In this document: positions 31,000 to 42,179 of the stretch, piece by piece
Layout: each line of letters starts with the position of its first letter
Position numbering within the stretch: the stretch's first letter is position 1
Assembly: GCA_003550325.1 (NCBI GenBank)
Contig: QKWP01000256.1
Location: forward strand, 37,235 to 101,234
Origin: Gigaspora rosea
Lineage: Eukaryota; Glomeromycota; Glomeromycetes; Diversisporales; Gigasporaceae
Direction of reading: 5' to 3'
Length of the DNA: 64,000 bases
The notes under the pieces: model-generated
Seen by the model: only the letters and a program-made list of their open reading frames with translations
What the model was told of the DNA's origin: nothing
Databases searched by the model: none
Translations under genes and position numbers: made by a program

Positions 31000-31985
31000 A
31001 ATTCTATATTAGCAATTATACTAAGCTCTATACTATCATGCATGTTCCATATTAACTGCCGTGCTACTATCTTGCTACATCCTGAACTATGTTATTATAC
31101 GAAATGTTAATACTGTATTAAAAAAAAAAAAAAGAGAAAAAAAATTACTACCATGCATTTACTATTGTACATTTATTATCGTTATCATACTATTCCATTT
31201 GTTTTAAAAAAAAAGAAATGTTAGTTTTATATATATATATATATATATAATAAAATAAAAAATTTTTTACTGTGCTACTAATGTCTCGAACTATTTACTA
31301 TTGTGCTACCAGTCAACCCTCATGAAATCGGTATCAGTTTTGAGAGGGTCAACTGTAACAATAATAATTACTGTGCTATTAACGCCTCGAACTATCGTGC
31401 TCTACTATTGTGCTACGTTCATTTTCGTGCTATGTTCATTATTGTGCTACATTTCATTCTAAAAAAAAAGAAATATTAGTACTGTATTAAAAAAAAATTA
31501 CTGTAGTACTACTAATAATCTTGCTACGTCCCGAACTACATGTTTCTACTATCATACTATGTGTGTTGTCGATGAAACATTAGTACTGTGTTAAAAAAAC
31601 AAATACTACTGTGCTACTATCTTGCTACGTCTCGAACTATTATGCTTCTACTATTGTACATTCATTATCGCACTACGTTTCGTTCTAAAGAAAACAAAAG
31701 AAATGTTAGCACTGTATATATATATATATAATATAAGCATGCTCCTACTATTATACTATGTTCATTATTTTACTACGTTCTGTTCTAAAGGAAAAATGAA
31801 CATTAGTATATACTATATATAAAAAAAACAAAAAAAATACTACACTAACTACCTTGCTACGTCCTGAACCATTATGTTTCTGCTATCACGCAAAACGTTA
31901 AAACTGCATTAAAAAAAAGGAAAAAAATATATTACCGTGCTATTACGTTCTGAACCATTATGCTTCTACTATACAAAGTGAGCAT
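31000..31985. repeat. Degenerate satellite of ACTGTGCTACTAT..CTTGCTACGT units
   Basis: At least eight diverged units built from the same ordered words: TTACTGTGCTACTA, CTTGCTACGTCTCGAACTA, TATGCTTCTACTATTGTGC, ACGTTCATTATCG, TTCTAAAGAAA, GAAATGTTAGTACTGTATTA, then an A run. Unit length varies (about 70-170 bp) because blocks are dropped or doubled. TA microsatellites occur inside (31221-31249, 31712-31730). No coding signal. Confidence 0.8.
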
Positions 31986-33132
31986 AAGAGCGAAAACAAT
32001 TTTTTTTAAAAGATACAAAGTGTATGTTATGAACGAAAGTCGATTTTTAAAAAAATAATCAATAATTACTGATTATTAATTCATAGAAATAGACAAATTA
32101 TGAATTTATTACGACATTAACATGCAAACGATCAAATATCACAATAATTACAGATTTAATAAAGTTCTCCATGGCCTGATTACAATTTTTGGATATAGCA
32201 AATCAAAAATTGCAAAGTGTAGTTGAATTTTTTTTTATTTTCATTATTATTATTATTAAGCAGCGCTAATTATCGTGTATTATCATTTATTATAATTAAC
32301 TTATGTTTTTATCTATTGTGAAGCAATTTTCAAATTTCAAATTCCCACAAATTACGACAATAGTTATTTATAATTACAGTTACGATGATCATAATCCTTA
32401 TAAAGTTAGCTAATTTAATTTACAGACTTTGACGATCATACGAATGATTACCAGAATATTGTAAATATGATAATTAATCACCTGGACCATGCTTTTGAAT
32501 TTTTCATACTCAAATCCTGTTCCTGGAATACTAATTTTAGAGCCACCCTGGTATAAGATTTGATTATACTTGCCAAATTTGATTAGCATTACCAAAAACC
32601 AGTTAGAGCATATTAACGATTTATACACATGTACAGTATATACATTCAACATTAATTTCCCATGACATGTAATCGTTGACCATTTATACCATCTCATTTT
32701 CACACATGCAAAATGATTGGTAAAAATGCAAGAGACACTTGTGACCGACGATAATTTTATAATGTTTTGATATATAATATTTTGCCTGTAGCAATTATCT
32801 AGCCAATCAAATTGCAGCTTTAAAAATATAGTTCCTATCTTGTTAATTGTACAGAAACAATTTATAGCTCATTAGAACTGTCTCAATAAGCTGAATCAAA
32901 TAGTTGTTATTTTTTCAAATTCTGATTACTAAATCAAGATTATGTCCATTTTTGTAATTTTCTATAGATCAATAATACATATTAATCTAATTTAATATTA
33001 GTTTAGTTAAGCAATTATATATATTAAGTTACTGCACTTTCAATGATTAATTTGAATATACTACCTAATAAAATCCAAAATTTTGTACTCAAATAGTTGT
33101 CTGTAAACTATATGCTTTGTACTTTGTACTAT
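31986..33132. other. No gene recognised
   Basis: AT-rich. A minus-strand open frame of 97 codons (32410-32703) contains a fairly normal peptide (MRWYKWSTITCHGKLML...) but no known motif, intron or promoter; it is not annotated as a gene. Confidence 0.45.
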
Positions 33133-33140
33133 GTTTCTGC

Positions 33141-34315
33141 TAGTGCTCCTAGGTCCGGTCCGGGTCTGGTCTGGTCCAAGTCCGGTCCGGGATCAGACCA
33201 GACTCAGACTCTAAATTTTACTAATTTCAGACCAGACTCAGACTCAACTATGAGTCTGGTCATGGTCTGGTCCGAAGTCTGCAAACTGGTCTGAGTCTGA
33301 ATATATTTACATATTTTTTGGCGCTGAACAAGTTTACTTAGTGCATTTTGTTAGAATAAATTAGTAAAATTTTATGAATCATTAAGATTTTATAGAATTT
33401 TATTAATAAAATTTTATAAAATCTTATAATTCACAAATATTTATTAATTAATTCTAACAAAATGCACTAAGTAAACTTGTTCAGCACTAAACATGCATCA
33501 AAACGGCTGTTTTGTTTTTATTTTACTTGTAATTTAGAGATTTGATGCACAATTTTGGATTTTTGATCAAAAAAGACAAAATTTAACATCTTATCACCAA
33601 ATTTCAAGTAAAATAAAGACAACCCTGCTGATTTAATGTATTTTAGGTGCTGAACAAGTTTACTTAGTGCATTAATTAGAAATAATTAGTAAAATTTTGT
33701 GAATCATAAGATTTTATAGAATTTTATTAGTAAAATTCTATAAATTCTTAAAATTCAAAAATTTTACTAATTAATTCTAACAAAATGCAATAAGTAAACT
33801 TGTTTAGCACCTAAAAATACATTAAATTGGCAGTATTGTTTTTATTTTACTTGAAATTTGGAGAAAAGATGCATAATTTTGGATTTTTGATCAAAAAAGT
33901 CTAATTTAAGCATCTTTTCTCCAAATTTCAAGTAAAATAAAAACAACCCTGCCGATTTAATGTATTTTTAGGTGCTGAACAAGTTTACTTAGTGCATTTT
34001 GTTAGAATTAATTAATAAAAATTTGTGAATTATAAGATTTTATAGAATTTTATTAATAAAATTCTATAAAATCTTATGATTCATAAAATTTTACTAATTT
34101 ATTCTAACAAAATGCACTAAGTAAACTTGTTCAGCGTCAAAAAATACATATAAATATATTCGGACTCAGACCAGTCTGCAGACTTCGGACCAGACCCAGA
34201 CCAGACTCAGACTTGACTAAAAAGTCTGAATATAAAAGTCAGAGTCCAGTCAGAAAATCAGACCAGACTCAGACTTGACTAAAGTCTGGTTCGAGTCCGG
34301 TCTGTAGGAGCACTA
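33141..34315. mobile_element. hAT-like MITE composed of five alternating hairpins
   Basis: Terminal TAGTGCTCCTA is mirrored at the right end. Flanks GTTTCTGC (33133-33140) and GTTTCTGA (34316-34323) match at 7 of 8 bases, suggesting an 8-bp target duplication. Subterminal zones are rich in GGTCTGGTC/GACCAGAC words. Inside, hairpin type A (GAACAAGTTTACTTAGTGCA arms; about 33320-33490, 33652-33815, 33973-34138) alternates with hairpin type B (TCCAAATTTCAAGTAAAATA arms; about 33495-33650, 33817-33971) in the order A-B-A-B-A. No coding capacity. Confidence 0.8.
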
Positions 34316-34446
34316 GTTTCTGATATTCATACTTCATAATATTTTTTAGTACTCAATAGTAAAATGAATTAACATATATAGTTAATTATAATGCTAGCAA
34401 AGAAAATAAAGATCCACTATAGCATAAACGGGTGGCAATCAATTAA

Positions 34447-34738
34447 TCGATAATCACTTCACCAACATAACATTTCACCGACAATTATTCACCGACATGT
34501 TCATTATACCGACAGATTATTTCACCGAGGCTCATTTCACTGACAAAGTAATTCTGGCCATTGTCGTTAGGGTCAGGGTAGAATTAGGTATAATTAGGGT
34601 TAAAGTTAGAGTGCTTTTTGAAAAAAAACTTGTCAGTAAAATGAACTTTGGTGAAACAAACTGTCAGTAAAATGAACTTGTTGGTGAGTATTTGTCGGTA
34701 AAATGTTATGTCGGTGAAGTGATTGTTGGCGAAATAAT
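34447..34738. mobile_element. TIR element with repeated TTCACCGACA words
   Basis: AATCACTTCACCAACATAAC at the left is mirrored at the right (reverse complement AATCACTTCACCGACATAAC). Each end carries four or five spaced copies of CACCGACA-like words, a pattern typical of subterminal transposase-binding repeats. The centre has TTAGGGT-like words. A decayed relative is at 21085-21260. Confidence 0.75.
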
Positions 34739-34948
34739 ACAAACCCAGCATAAACTACTACTTATACATCAAATATTCTCCAGAAAGTAGTAAAAAAATA
34801 TCAAAAATCACAAGCAAAAGAATTTTCAAAAATAATTGAAAAAAGCAAGTAAACAAACCTGCTTGATAGCAAGAAACATTCATAAATGGATCTAAGTCTA
34901 TCTAAAAAAGACATAAAATCCATGAAGTAAACAAATTCAGAAAATCAT

Positions 34949-35026
34949 ATTACAGTCACACCCCTAAGTACATGTTCTCAGAACTGGATATAAGTGTGCA
35001 CTTAGAGGGGTATACATTTATAGAAT
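34949..35026. repeat. Short foldback (ACAGTCACACCCCTAAGTACA)
   Basis: Left TTACAGTCACACCCCTAAGT and right, inverted, TATACCCCTCTAAGTGCACA. Related sequence TTTGCACTTAGGGGCGTGCACTTAGGGGGTGCGACTGTA occurs at 38008-38045, so this is a dispersed terminus. Confidence 0.5.
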
Positions 35027-35185
35027 TAACTTAGATAGCCAATCAAAAGTGAAGCCAAATATGTAATCAATATTTTAACACCTTTTATTAAAAATGAGCT
35101 ACCTCCATGATTGATAATAGTTGCTACATAGTAAAATCCAACATTTATTATGTAAATCAATTATAATTGCATAATGGATATGTAA

Positions 35186-35395
35186 GCACTTTGTACTAAA
35201 TTTAGTACAAATTAAAAAAATCATATTTTAATAACAAATGGTAATTTTTATTTTAAACTTTGCTAAAATATTCTTTAATACTAATATTTTTTTATATAAA
35301 ATTTTAACAAAAGTTATTTATAAAAATTTGGTATAAATTAGCTTTAAATGAACATTACAAATTGCAAAACTTGCTGTACTAAATTTAGTACAGCA
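35186..35395. repeat. Paired GTACTAAATTTAGTAC palindromes
   Basis: The perfect 16-bp palindrome GTACTAAATTTAGTAC occurs near 35189 and 35369 and again near 37503, with a diverged copy near 37485. Confidence 0.65.
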
Positions 35396-35561
35396 TTTAA
35401 AATTTATTTAAAAATATTAATTTATTAGATACAGTAATAATAAAAATAATAAAAATTTATCTATATTTAATTTTAAAATTATAAAAAAATTATTAAAATA
35501 AAATTAATGGATTTGATATAAGGTGGTACAAATTCAAATAGCTAAATTTACTTATAAAATT

Positions 35562-36143
35562 TAAGGTAGAAAGGGGTAATTTGACAAAGTTAAAATAACT
35601 AATATAAAAACTTATTTATTTTTATATTAATAAATGGTTTATTTTTTGAATTAACTTTATACATGATTTAGAATTATTTTATATAAAATTAGTAATATAA
35701 CATCTTTTTTTTAAAGTGACATTAAATGGAATTATACATCGTATCAAAAAGTTTAAATTTATAGAGATAGGGGTAATTTGACGAATTGATGATATCTCAT
35801 GTGATCCAGTGATCAGAATCGGATGATTTTTATACCATTTAATTATACGAATCAAATGGTATAAAAATCATTCGATTCTGATCACTGAGTCACGATATAT
35901 CATCAATTATATGCTACACAAAAAAGGTTCTTGAGGGAGATTTTGATGAAGTGTAAACCTGGCAAATAATTGATGATATCTTGTGATCCAGTAATCAGAA
36001 TCAGGTGATTCTTGTACCATTCGATTTGTCTCATCGGGATGAATCGAATGGCATAAAAATTATTTGATCCCAATCATTAAATCACGCGATATCCAAATTT
36101 GTCAAATTACCCTTATTCATCAAATTATCCCTTTTTACCTTAT
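35562..36143. mobile_element. TIR element enclosing two palindromes
   Basis: Outer ends AAGGTAGAAAGGGGTAATTT and, inverted at 36124-36143, AAGGTAAAAAGGGATAATTT. Inside are two foldbacks, 35781-35903 and 35966-36108, both built from TTGATGATATCTYRTGTGATCCAGT and CAGAATCRG.TGATT. The GATATCTTGTGATC motif links it to the MITE at 957-2886. GGGTAATTTGAC is repeated subterminally. Confidence 0.75.
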
Positions 36144-36394
36144 AATAATTTAATAGTTAACTAATAGTAATTTTATAGTAAATTTAATTTAAAAGCTTAA
36201 AAATGATTAATATTAAAAAATTTTATTAAGCTAATATATATTAAATTTTAAACCAGTTATAAAGCTAGCTTTTCTGATTATAGTAAAAATAAATTTATTA
36301 AATTTTATTAAAAATTTTATAAAATATATTGATTTTAGTTTTTATAATTATATATTTTTATAATATACATATTATATATATATATACGCATATC
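36144..36394. other. AT-rich spacer
   Basis: No gene; a TATATATA microsatellite precedes the LINE tail. Confidence 0.5.
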
Positions 36395-36575
36395 TAGGTG
36401 AGCCTTGGCCACTCTGGTAGGTTTAGACCACAGATAAATATTTAGGTTTACTTAGATATATATCTAAGTTTTTATTCTTAGCATTAGATTTAAAAAAATG
36501 AAATTTCTTTCAGTATTGTAAAAAGTTTCTATTAAATTTAATAAAGATAAAAGCAAGGTCTCACCTTAACATTTA
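36395..36575 (+). mobile_element. Detached LINE 3' tail
   Basis: CTAGGTGAGCCTTGGCCACT and TAGGTTTAG at the start, AGCAAGGTCTCACCTTAA and an A run at the end. This matches the stop codon plus 3' untranslated tail of the minus-strand LINE at 27921-28084, in the opposite orientation. It is a severely 5'-truncated, non-coding copy. Confidence 0.8.
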
Positions 36576-36583
36576 AAAAAAAA

Positions 36584-36954
36584 TATATGGGCCCTCAAAA
36601 GTAGAAACCAAGGAATTTGACTATTTTTTGAAAATTGACCTGTTTGGTTGATTAGGTGTAAAATTTTAGGCCCAATGTTTTTTACTTAATAATGAAAGTC
36701 TGATCACTTAATAAATTTTTGCAATACAACGGTTAAAAGCTTTTGATGCTATAATCTAAAAATAGATTTACCGAGATTTACTGATAGTAATTCGGAATCT
36801 GCAGATCTAATAATCCTGTTTAAACTGGTTTGTTAATCATGAATAACCTAATTTTAGATTGTTTTGATTTTGTGTAACAAAATAGTTTTTGCCAATTCTT
36901 TCAAAACCCATGATCAGGCAAATTCCTTGGTTTCTACTTTTGAGGGCCCATATA
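36584..36954. mobile_element. MITE (GGGCCCTCAAAAGTAGAAAC)
   Basis: GGGCCCTCAAAAGTAGAAACC continuing through AAGGAATTTG is perfectly mirrored ending at 36949. It sits in TATATA, so a TA-containing target is likely. About 360 bp, non-coding. Confidence 0.85.
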
Positions 36955-37543
36955 TATATATACACATATATATATAAACTAAATATAAAAATATTTGTAT
37001 TTTAGAGAGTTTTTGGTCAAATTTAATGATTTTATTATTATTAGAATCAGAAAAGCTAGCTCTACAAACTTCAATTAAAAAATTTAAAGCTATAATCTTA
37101 ATAAAATATTTTTATAATTTAAACCATTAAAAATTAATTAAATTTTTTTAATAAAAATTTTTAGTTTAAAAATTTAATTTTATTATAAATTATTATAAAA
37201 TATTAAAAATATTTTACAAAAAAAATTAATTTTTATTAAATATTTTATATTAAAAATATTTTTATTAAAAAATTTTTAAATTTTATTATAAGTAAAAATT
37301 TGTATTAGAGTTTAATAATGTTTAATAATTTTTTATTTTTTAAATTCATTTCTGAGTTAATAAATATAAATTTTATCAAAAATATATACTCCAAAAATGA
37401 CAAGTAGATTAAATAGATATATATTTATCTATTAAAAAAATTTGATATAAGGTTAATAAAAAATTTTTTCTAAATTTCTGTTTTTTAACTGTACTAAATT
37501 AAGCTTTTTGTACTAAATTTAGTACAGCTTACGGATACCCATT
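36955..37543. other. No gene recognised
   Basis: Extremely AT-rich, TA microsatellite at the start, GTACTAAATTTAGTAC palindrome near 37503. Confidence 0.5.
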
Positions 37544-37754
37544 AAGTAAACTTGTTCAGAAGATCAAAATACACATACTCTGAAATTTTCATCAATATTG
37601 GAGAAATTAAATTAATTTTTTTTAAAAAAATAGATTTGTTGAACTTAAAAATTAAAAGTCAAATTAAAAGTCAAATAATCAAATAATAAAAAGTATTCTG
37701 ATTTTGACAAAATTTATGTATATATGTATTTTGATCTTCCAAACAAGTTTACTT
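37544..37754. mobile_element. Foldback element (AAGTAAACTTGTTCAGAAGA)
   Basis: AAGTAAACTTGTTCAGAAGA at the left is mirrored at the right (AAGTAAACTTGTTTGGAAGA), and the next TCAAAATACA is also shared. The terminus matches the arm of hairpin type A in the MITE at 33141-34315, so these may exchange ends. Confidence 0.7.
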
Positions 37755-38932
37755 AAGTGATAATATTTCGATTTGCATAGTAAAATTTAGACTTTACTAT
37801 GTAACAACTATCTTCGATTAGCCAAAAATCGATTACATCCGAAAAAGAGCTATAAAAAATCCCGTATTATTATTGGCTAGTTTTAAAATTAATTATGCAT
37901 GCATTTACGGGATACATATATATCCAAATTCTTATGCAATATGCAGAATATGGGGGTGGCTAAGTCCCAAGCTCGGGACAGATTTATTGTTTGCATATAG
38001 GGAGGGTTTGCACTTAGGGGCGTGCACTTAGGGGGTGCGACTGTATATCTTTTTTTTATCCTTGAATTGATTACCATAAGTAGCAATGCATAACAGGGGT
38101 ATAGACGTTCAGCATCCACTTATTTGCGCGGGTAATACAAGCTCCTAGAGAGGAAATAGCCAATCGGAGAGTGCAAAATTTGACTATTCCGGATCAGCCC
38201 GACGAAGAATTCGAACACGCGTAAAAGAAGAAAAAAGCGAAAATACGCAAAAATTGATGTTTAATGCGATCTTGATGCATTAGTTAAAAATGACGGGAAT
38301 GAAATTTTACTTATATTAAACGTAAGTAAAATGTAGACGCTCATGCCAGAATTTAGAAGATGCGCACAGCCACAAGGTTATCAAATGAATTACACAAAAA
38401 ACTTTCATAAACGTGATTATACACGTGATATTAATGCGCATTCAATGATCAATTTGAATACGACATCCAATAAGATTCAAGATTTCGCACACCTGTTAAC
38501 CATACACTTCGTACTTCGTACTACGTTCCTGGTATACAAAGTCCTGGGCTAAGGTTAAAAGAGATCGGGTATGGTATATTAAGATTTACTATTCCCAGAG
38601 TCGACTGTAAAATTATTCTTTTGTAAAATGTCAAAATTTTAAATTTGACTAAATGTCTAAATGTTCGGCGAAATAAATAACTAAATGTCTAATTAGGTAT
38701 ATTTAAAAATAAGAATTGTAAATAGCGTCTCATGACGTCTCATGATGTACAACATCAGGGGTTAAATAAGAAAAAAAATAAAAAATAAAAATCGAGTTGA
38801 TCTGGAGCCTTTTTTAAACACTGTATCTGGTTTGCTTTTTTTAATAATCTGATTCCCCATTAATGAAATTTTTTTCATTATTATCTAAAGCACGTTATTA
38901 AAGTTTGGTTATAATGAGTTGCATTTAGGGAG
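37755..38932. other. Repeat debris, no gene recognised
   Basis: 38008-38045 holds TTAGGGG/GTGCACTTAGG terminal words shared with 34949-35026. 38150-38330 holds AGCCAATCGGAGAG, CCGGATCAGCCCGACGAAG and ATGCATTAGTTAAAAATG, inverted relatives of the interior of the elements at 47810-49042 and 56672-56954. The frames at 37889-38119 and 38343-38552 fall in this debris and are not supported. Confidence 0.5.
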
Positions 38933-38940
38933 GTCTGACC

Positions 38941-39350
38941 CAGGGACGATGATTTTATGCGGCAACAAACCATTAATTATGCATGTAACAAAAGTAAATT
39001 ATGCGCCTTGATGCGCATACATTTTTATATAATTATGCGCTATTCTGCATCCAAAATTCACATTTTATGCACAATTATGCTAAGTTTTGCAGAGTTTTAG
39101 TATGGACCAGCATTCGGAATACTTTGGAACTTCCTCAAATTTTTTTTCTCGACCTTGCTCGTAATTTGCGTTGATTGATTTTCTATTCGGAACTTTTCGG
39201 AATTGTACTTAAAGAGTTAATTATGCGAAAATTACTTAATGCAACATACTTTATGCAGTATTATGCGGCAAATCTAATGTATTATGCATTTTCAATCATA
39301 TTATGCGGATTATGCGGTTTTATGCGAATTGCATAAAATCATCGTCCCTG
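38941..39350. mobile_element. hAT MITE with perfect 8-bp TSD
   Basis: TIRs CAGGGACGATGATTTTATGC are perfect inverted repeats of at least 20 bp. Perfect 8-bp target duplications GTCTGACC flank it (38933-38940, 39351-39358). Subterminal regions carry many ATTATGCG/GCATAATT words. The centre shares CTCAAATTTT..CTCGACCTTGCTC with the element at 55670-56050, showing one family. Confidence 0.95.
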
Positions 39351-39358
39351 GTCTGACC

Positions 39359-39895
39359 TTATAAGTAAGAATTAATAAATTAATTTTAAAATATTGTATG
39401 TCAAACTTTATCATTATCCATGTCATGTAATGTCATCTGTTGATCAGAGTATGTACGTACGTATGTATTGTGCAGAAAAAGCCCATCACCTTATATATAA
39501 CTAGGAAATCAGAATCTGATATGGGTCCGACATAATTTTTAATTTAATACGAATATGCAAAATAGTGCACATGTGTAACACATAAAACGGTCTATTAATC
39601 AATTGTTACACTGACTGCAGATCATCACGGGAACCGTCAATCCTCAAATTTTATTGGCCGTAGCTGACTAACATTGCACAGAAGTGCATTCAAGTTTACT
39701 TGTACAGATGTGTCCTCGCTACGCTTCGGACAATAAAGATCAACTAAAACATCTGAGATAAGCCAAATAAGTCGTTCTCAATAGCTTCAGTATGCATTGT
39801 ATACTTGTAAATTAAGCAAATGATATCATTAGCGCACTATATTATTCAAGGGAGTTGAGAATTCTAGAAAAACTTTGTATTACTGGTTTATGCAT
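39359..39895. other. Upstream intergenic region of the phosphatase gene
   Basis: AT-rich with slightly GC-richer stretch 39600-39730; no coding frame recognised. Confidence 0.5.
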
Positions 39896-40125
39896 TGCCT
39901 CTATATATAGAATAAGTTTATATTTCTTTCACTGCACGTATTCGCTATTGAACTTTTTATCTATTAAAATTTTGTATATAGAGAATAAAGTTTTAAAATT
40001 CTTTCACTGTACTTATTCGCCTTCGAACTTTTTATATTGAAAATTTTGTATAAATATTGAATTTACAACTCAGTATTTCTGATTAATTTTCATGATTCTA
40101 AAATAAAAATAAAAAATAAAAAAAA
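39896..40125 (+). promoter_or_regulatory. Probable promoter/5' region of the phosphatase gene
   Basis: CTATATATAG near 39900 is a candidate TATA element. It is followed by two copies of a roughly 65-bp direct repeat (TTCTTTCACTGYACKTATTC, GAACTTTTTAT, AATTTTGTATA; about 39926-39980 and 39999-40050), then an A-rich leader directly before ATG 40126. The transcription start cannot be placed by eye. Confidence 0.35.
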
Positions 40126-42179
40126 ATGAATACATATAACATTTTATACTCTATTTTTGTTTTCTATTTGTTTTTATCCTATAATCTATCATTTTGTTCA
40201 GAGGACGAAGAACCATTTTTATATAAGCGTTCTCCTGATTATCTTATTAATAATCGTTTTTTCGAAATTGAACCAGCAGAGACTGCTTTTTCTCTTGACG
40301 TTCAAACTATCAACTATCCCGATAATTATACGTTAAAACAATTATATTTACTTTCTAGACATGGTACATTAATAATTATTTTTCTAACGTACACATTTCA
40401 TACAAATTTGAAAATGTAAAATAATTTTTTGTGACATTGTTTATTAGGATCGAGGAAACCAAATATAGGACAAGTCCAATCATTAAATCAACTTGATAAA
40501 GCATTTGCAAACGCTCCTGTAGCAAAAGAATGGGTAATATATTATTATTATCTTTTAATAACAAGCATTCCTTATTTATTTATTTTTTTTTTTTTATTTA
40601 AAAATAATAATAACTTTTAGGGTAAAAATCCTTTCATCGTAGAGGAAGATCATCGATTGGGTACACGAGGTAAACTTGAACCATATTACGATGGTATACA
40701 ATCTTTTAAAAGATATAAAAAATTTTGGGAAAATGTCAAATATGATGCTGATGTTGTAAAATTTCAGACTGCTGATCGTTCCTGGTATAATTTTTTTTAT
40801 ATACTCTAATAGTATTTCTGTTTAACATGTTACACCTGATTGAAAGCTTTAAGTATTGGGCTGAAATTAGATGAAACTGAGATTTAAAACTTATTTCAAT
40901 ATAAAAACTTAAATGTTGCTTCAAATCTCAGCCTCAGTTTTATCCAGCCTTAGTGGTCATATGTATTAATTTTAAGCAGGTGTAACTTTAAGTGTTTGAA
41001 GTTGCAACTTCAAACACGATATACTACATTTATTATATTAATTAAAATATATCAAAGGATCGGTCCATCAGCAATGGCCTATTCAGAAGGACTATTTGTC
41101 GGAACTGGCCCTATAGGCGCGTGTAAAAATGAGCCAGTATATATTTGGTCTTATCCATGGGTAAATATTATAAAGTATACATAAATAGGTTTTTTTTTTT
41201 TTTAATTATTAATTTCTATTCATATTATTTATATATTTATATTATTTATATTATTTATATTATTTATATTATTTATATTATTTATATTATTTATATTATT
41301 TATATTATTTATATTATTTATATTATTTATATAATTTAGAATCAAGATTATTTTTTAGAAATGTATACAAATTGTCTACGTTTTAATCAGACAGTTTTAA
41401 ATAATTTTACATATTATATAGAACAAACTTACGCTTACGGTAACAAAACTTTAGCACCATTAGCAGAAAAACTGACCAAAAAATATAATATCAATCCACC
41501 TCTTGATCCGAAATTAGTACCATCTATATATACTTACTGTGAATTCACGGTCCTTCATTATAATCAAGCTGATACTTGGTGTGCATTACTAAGTGATGAT
41601 GAACATATATTAGCACTATATTACTGGACTATGAGGGATTATTTTCAATATTCTTATGGGCATCCTCTTAATGAAAAATTGGGTTGTGCCTATCTTACAC
41701 AATTCGTAAATAGTGTTGATGATTATTTAAATGGAAATTCTCGGATGGTAGCTGATCTGAAATTTGCTCATGGACCTACTGAGATGATTGTACTTACTAC
41801 GTTGGTATGTGAAAAAAAAATTATATTTCAGCATTTCAGTATTTTAGAATTATAGAATTACGTATTTTATTTCCTAATCTATGTTATTTAATTATTATAG
41901 GGTGTATTTAAAAATAAATATCCAGCTACAGCCGATTTAACTCTTGAACAAATAAAAAGCTTAAAATATATACAACCAACAGTTACATATTGGTCCTCTA
42001 CTATTTATTTTGAAATTTATACCAGTCCAAGCTATGATGCATTATTACGACTTGTAGTTAACTTTGAACCATATGTAATTCCGGGTTGTGATGGTGAATA
42101 TTGTGAATGGACTAAATTTAAGAGTATTTTTGCTGATAAGATTAATTGTGATTTTGAAAAGATGTGTGCTTATCCTTAA
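40126..42179 (+). CDS. Secreted histidine acid phosphatase, MINPP/phytase-like (six exons)
   Basis: Exons 40126-40363, 40448-40533, 40621-40784, 41058-41160, 41340-41804 and 41901-42179 join in phase with GT..AG introns to 444 residues. A hydrophobic N-terminus (MNTYNILYSIFVFYLFLSYN) ending near Cys24 is a likely signal peptide. The catalytic RHGSRKP (residues 78-84, the RHGxRxP of the branch-2 histidine phosphatases) is rebuilt across intron 1. FAHGPTE near His341 occupies the place of the proton-donor HAE/HD motif, with Gly where Ala or Asp is usual. Sequons NYT, NQT, NFT and NKT and several Cys fit a secreted glycoprotein. Such enzymes release phosphate from inositol phosphates or other esters, outside the cell or in vacuole/ER lumen. 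Intron 3 contains a foldback element and intron 4 a microsatellite. The only apparently intact gene here; substrate unproven. Confidence 0.9.
40829..40986. mobile_element. Foldback element inside phosphatase intron 3
   Basis: GTTACACCTG at the left is mirrored by CAGGTGTAAC at the right, with weaker inner pairing (ACTGAGATTT / AAATCTCAGCCTCAGT). It explains why this intron (273 nt) is longer than the others. Confidence 0.65.
41229..41332. repeat. 9-bp microsatellite (TATTATTTA)n in intron 4
   Basis: About eleven copies of TTATATTAT. A frame through it encodes an Ile-Tyr artefact; the true exon begins at 41340. Confidence 0.9.

Noticed and set aside
31000..31985. CRISPR-like array
   Set aside because: Repeats are degenerate and unequal in length, with no regular spacers; the organism is eukaryotic.
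32410..32703. 97-codon minus-strand gene
   Set aside because: Composition is plausible, but no motif, promoter or homology is recognisable.
41145..41339. Open frame ending in an Ile-Tyr repeat
   Set aside because: Lies across exon 4 and the microsatellite of intron 4 of the phosphatase; the exon model explains the sequence better.
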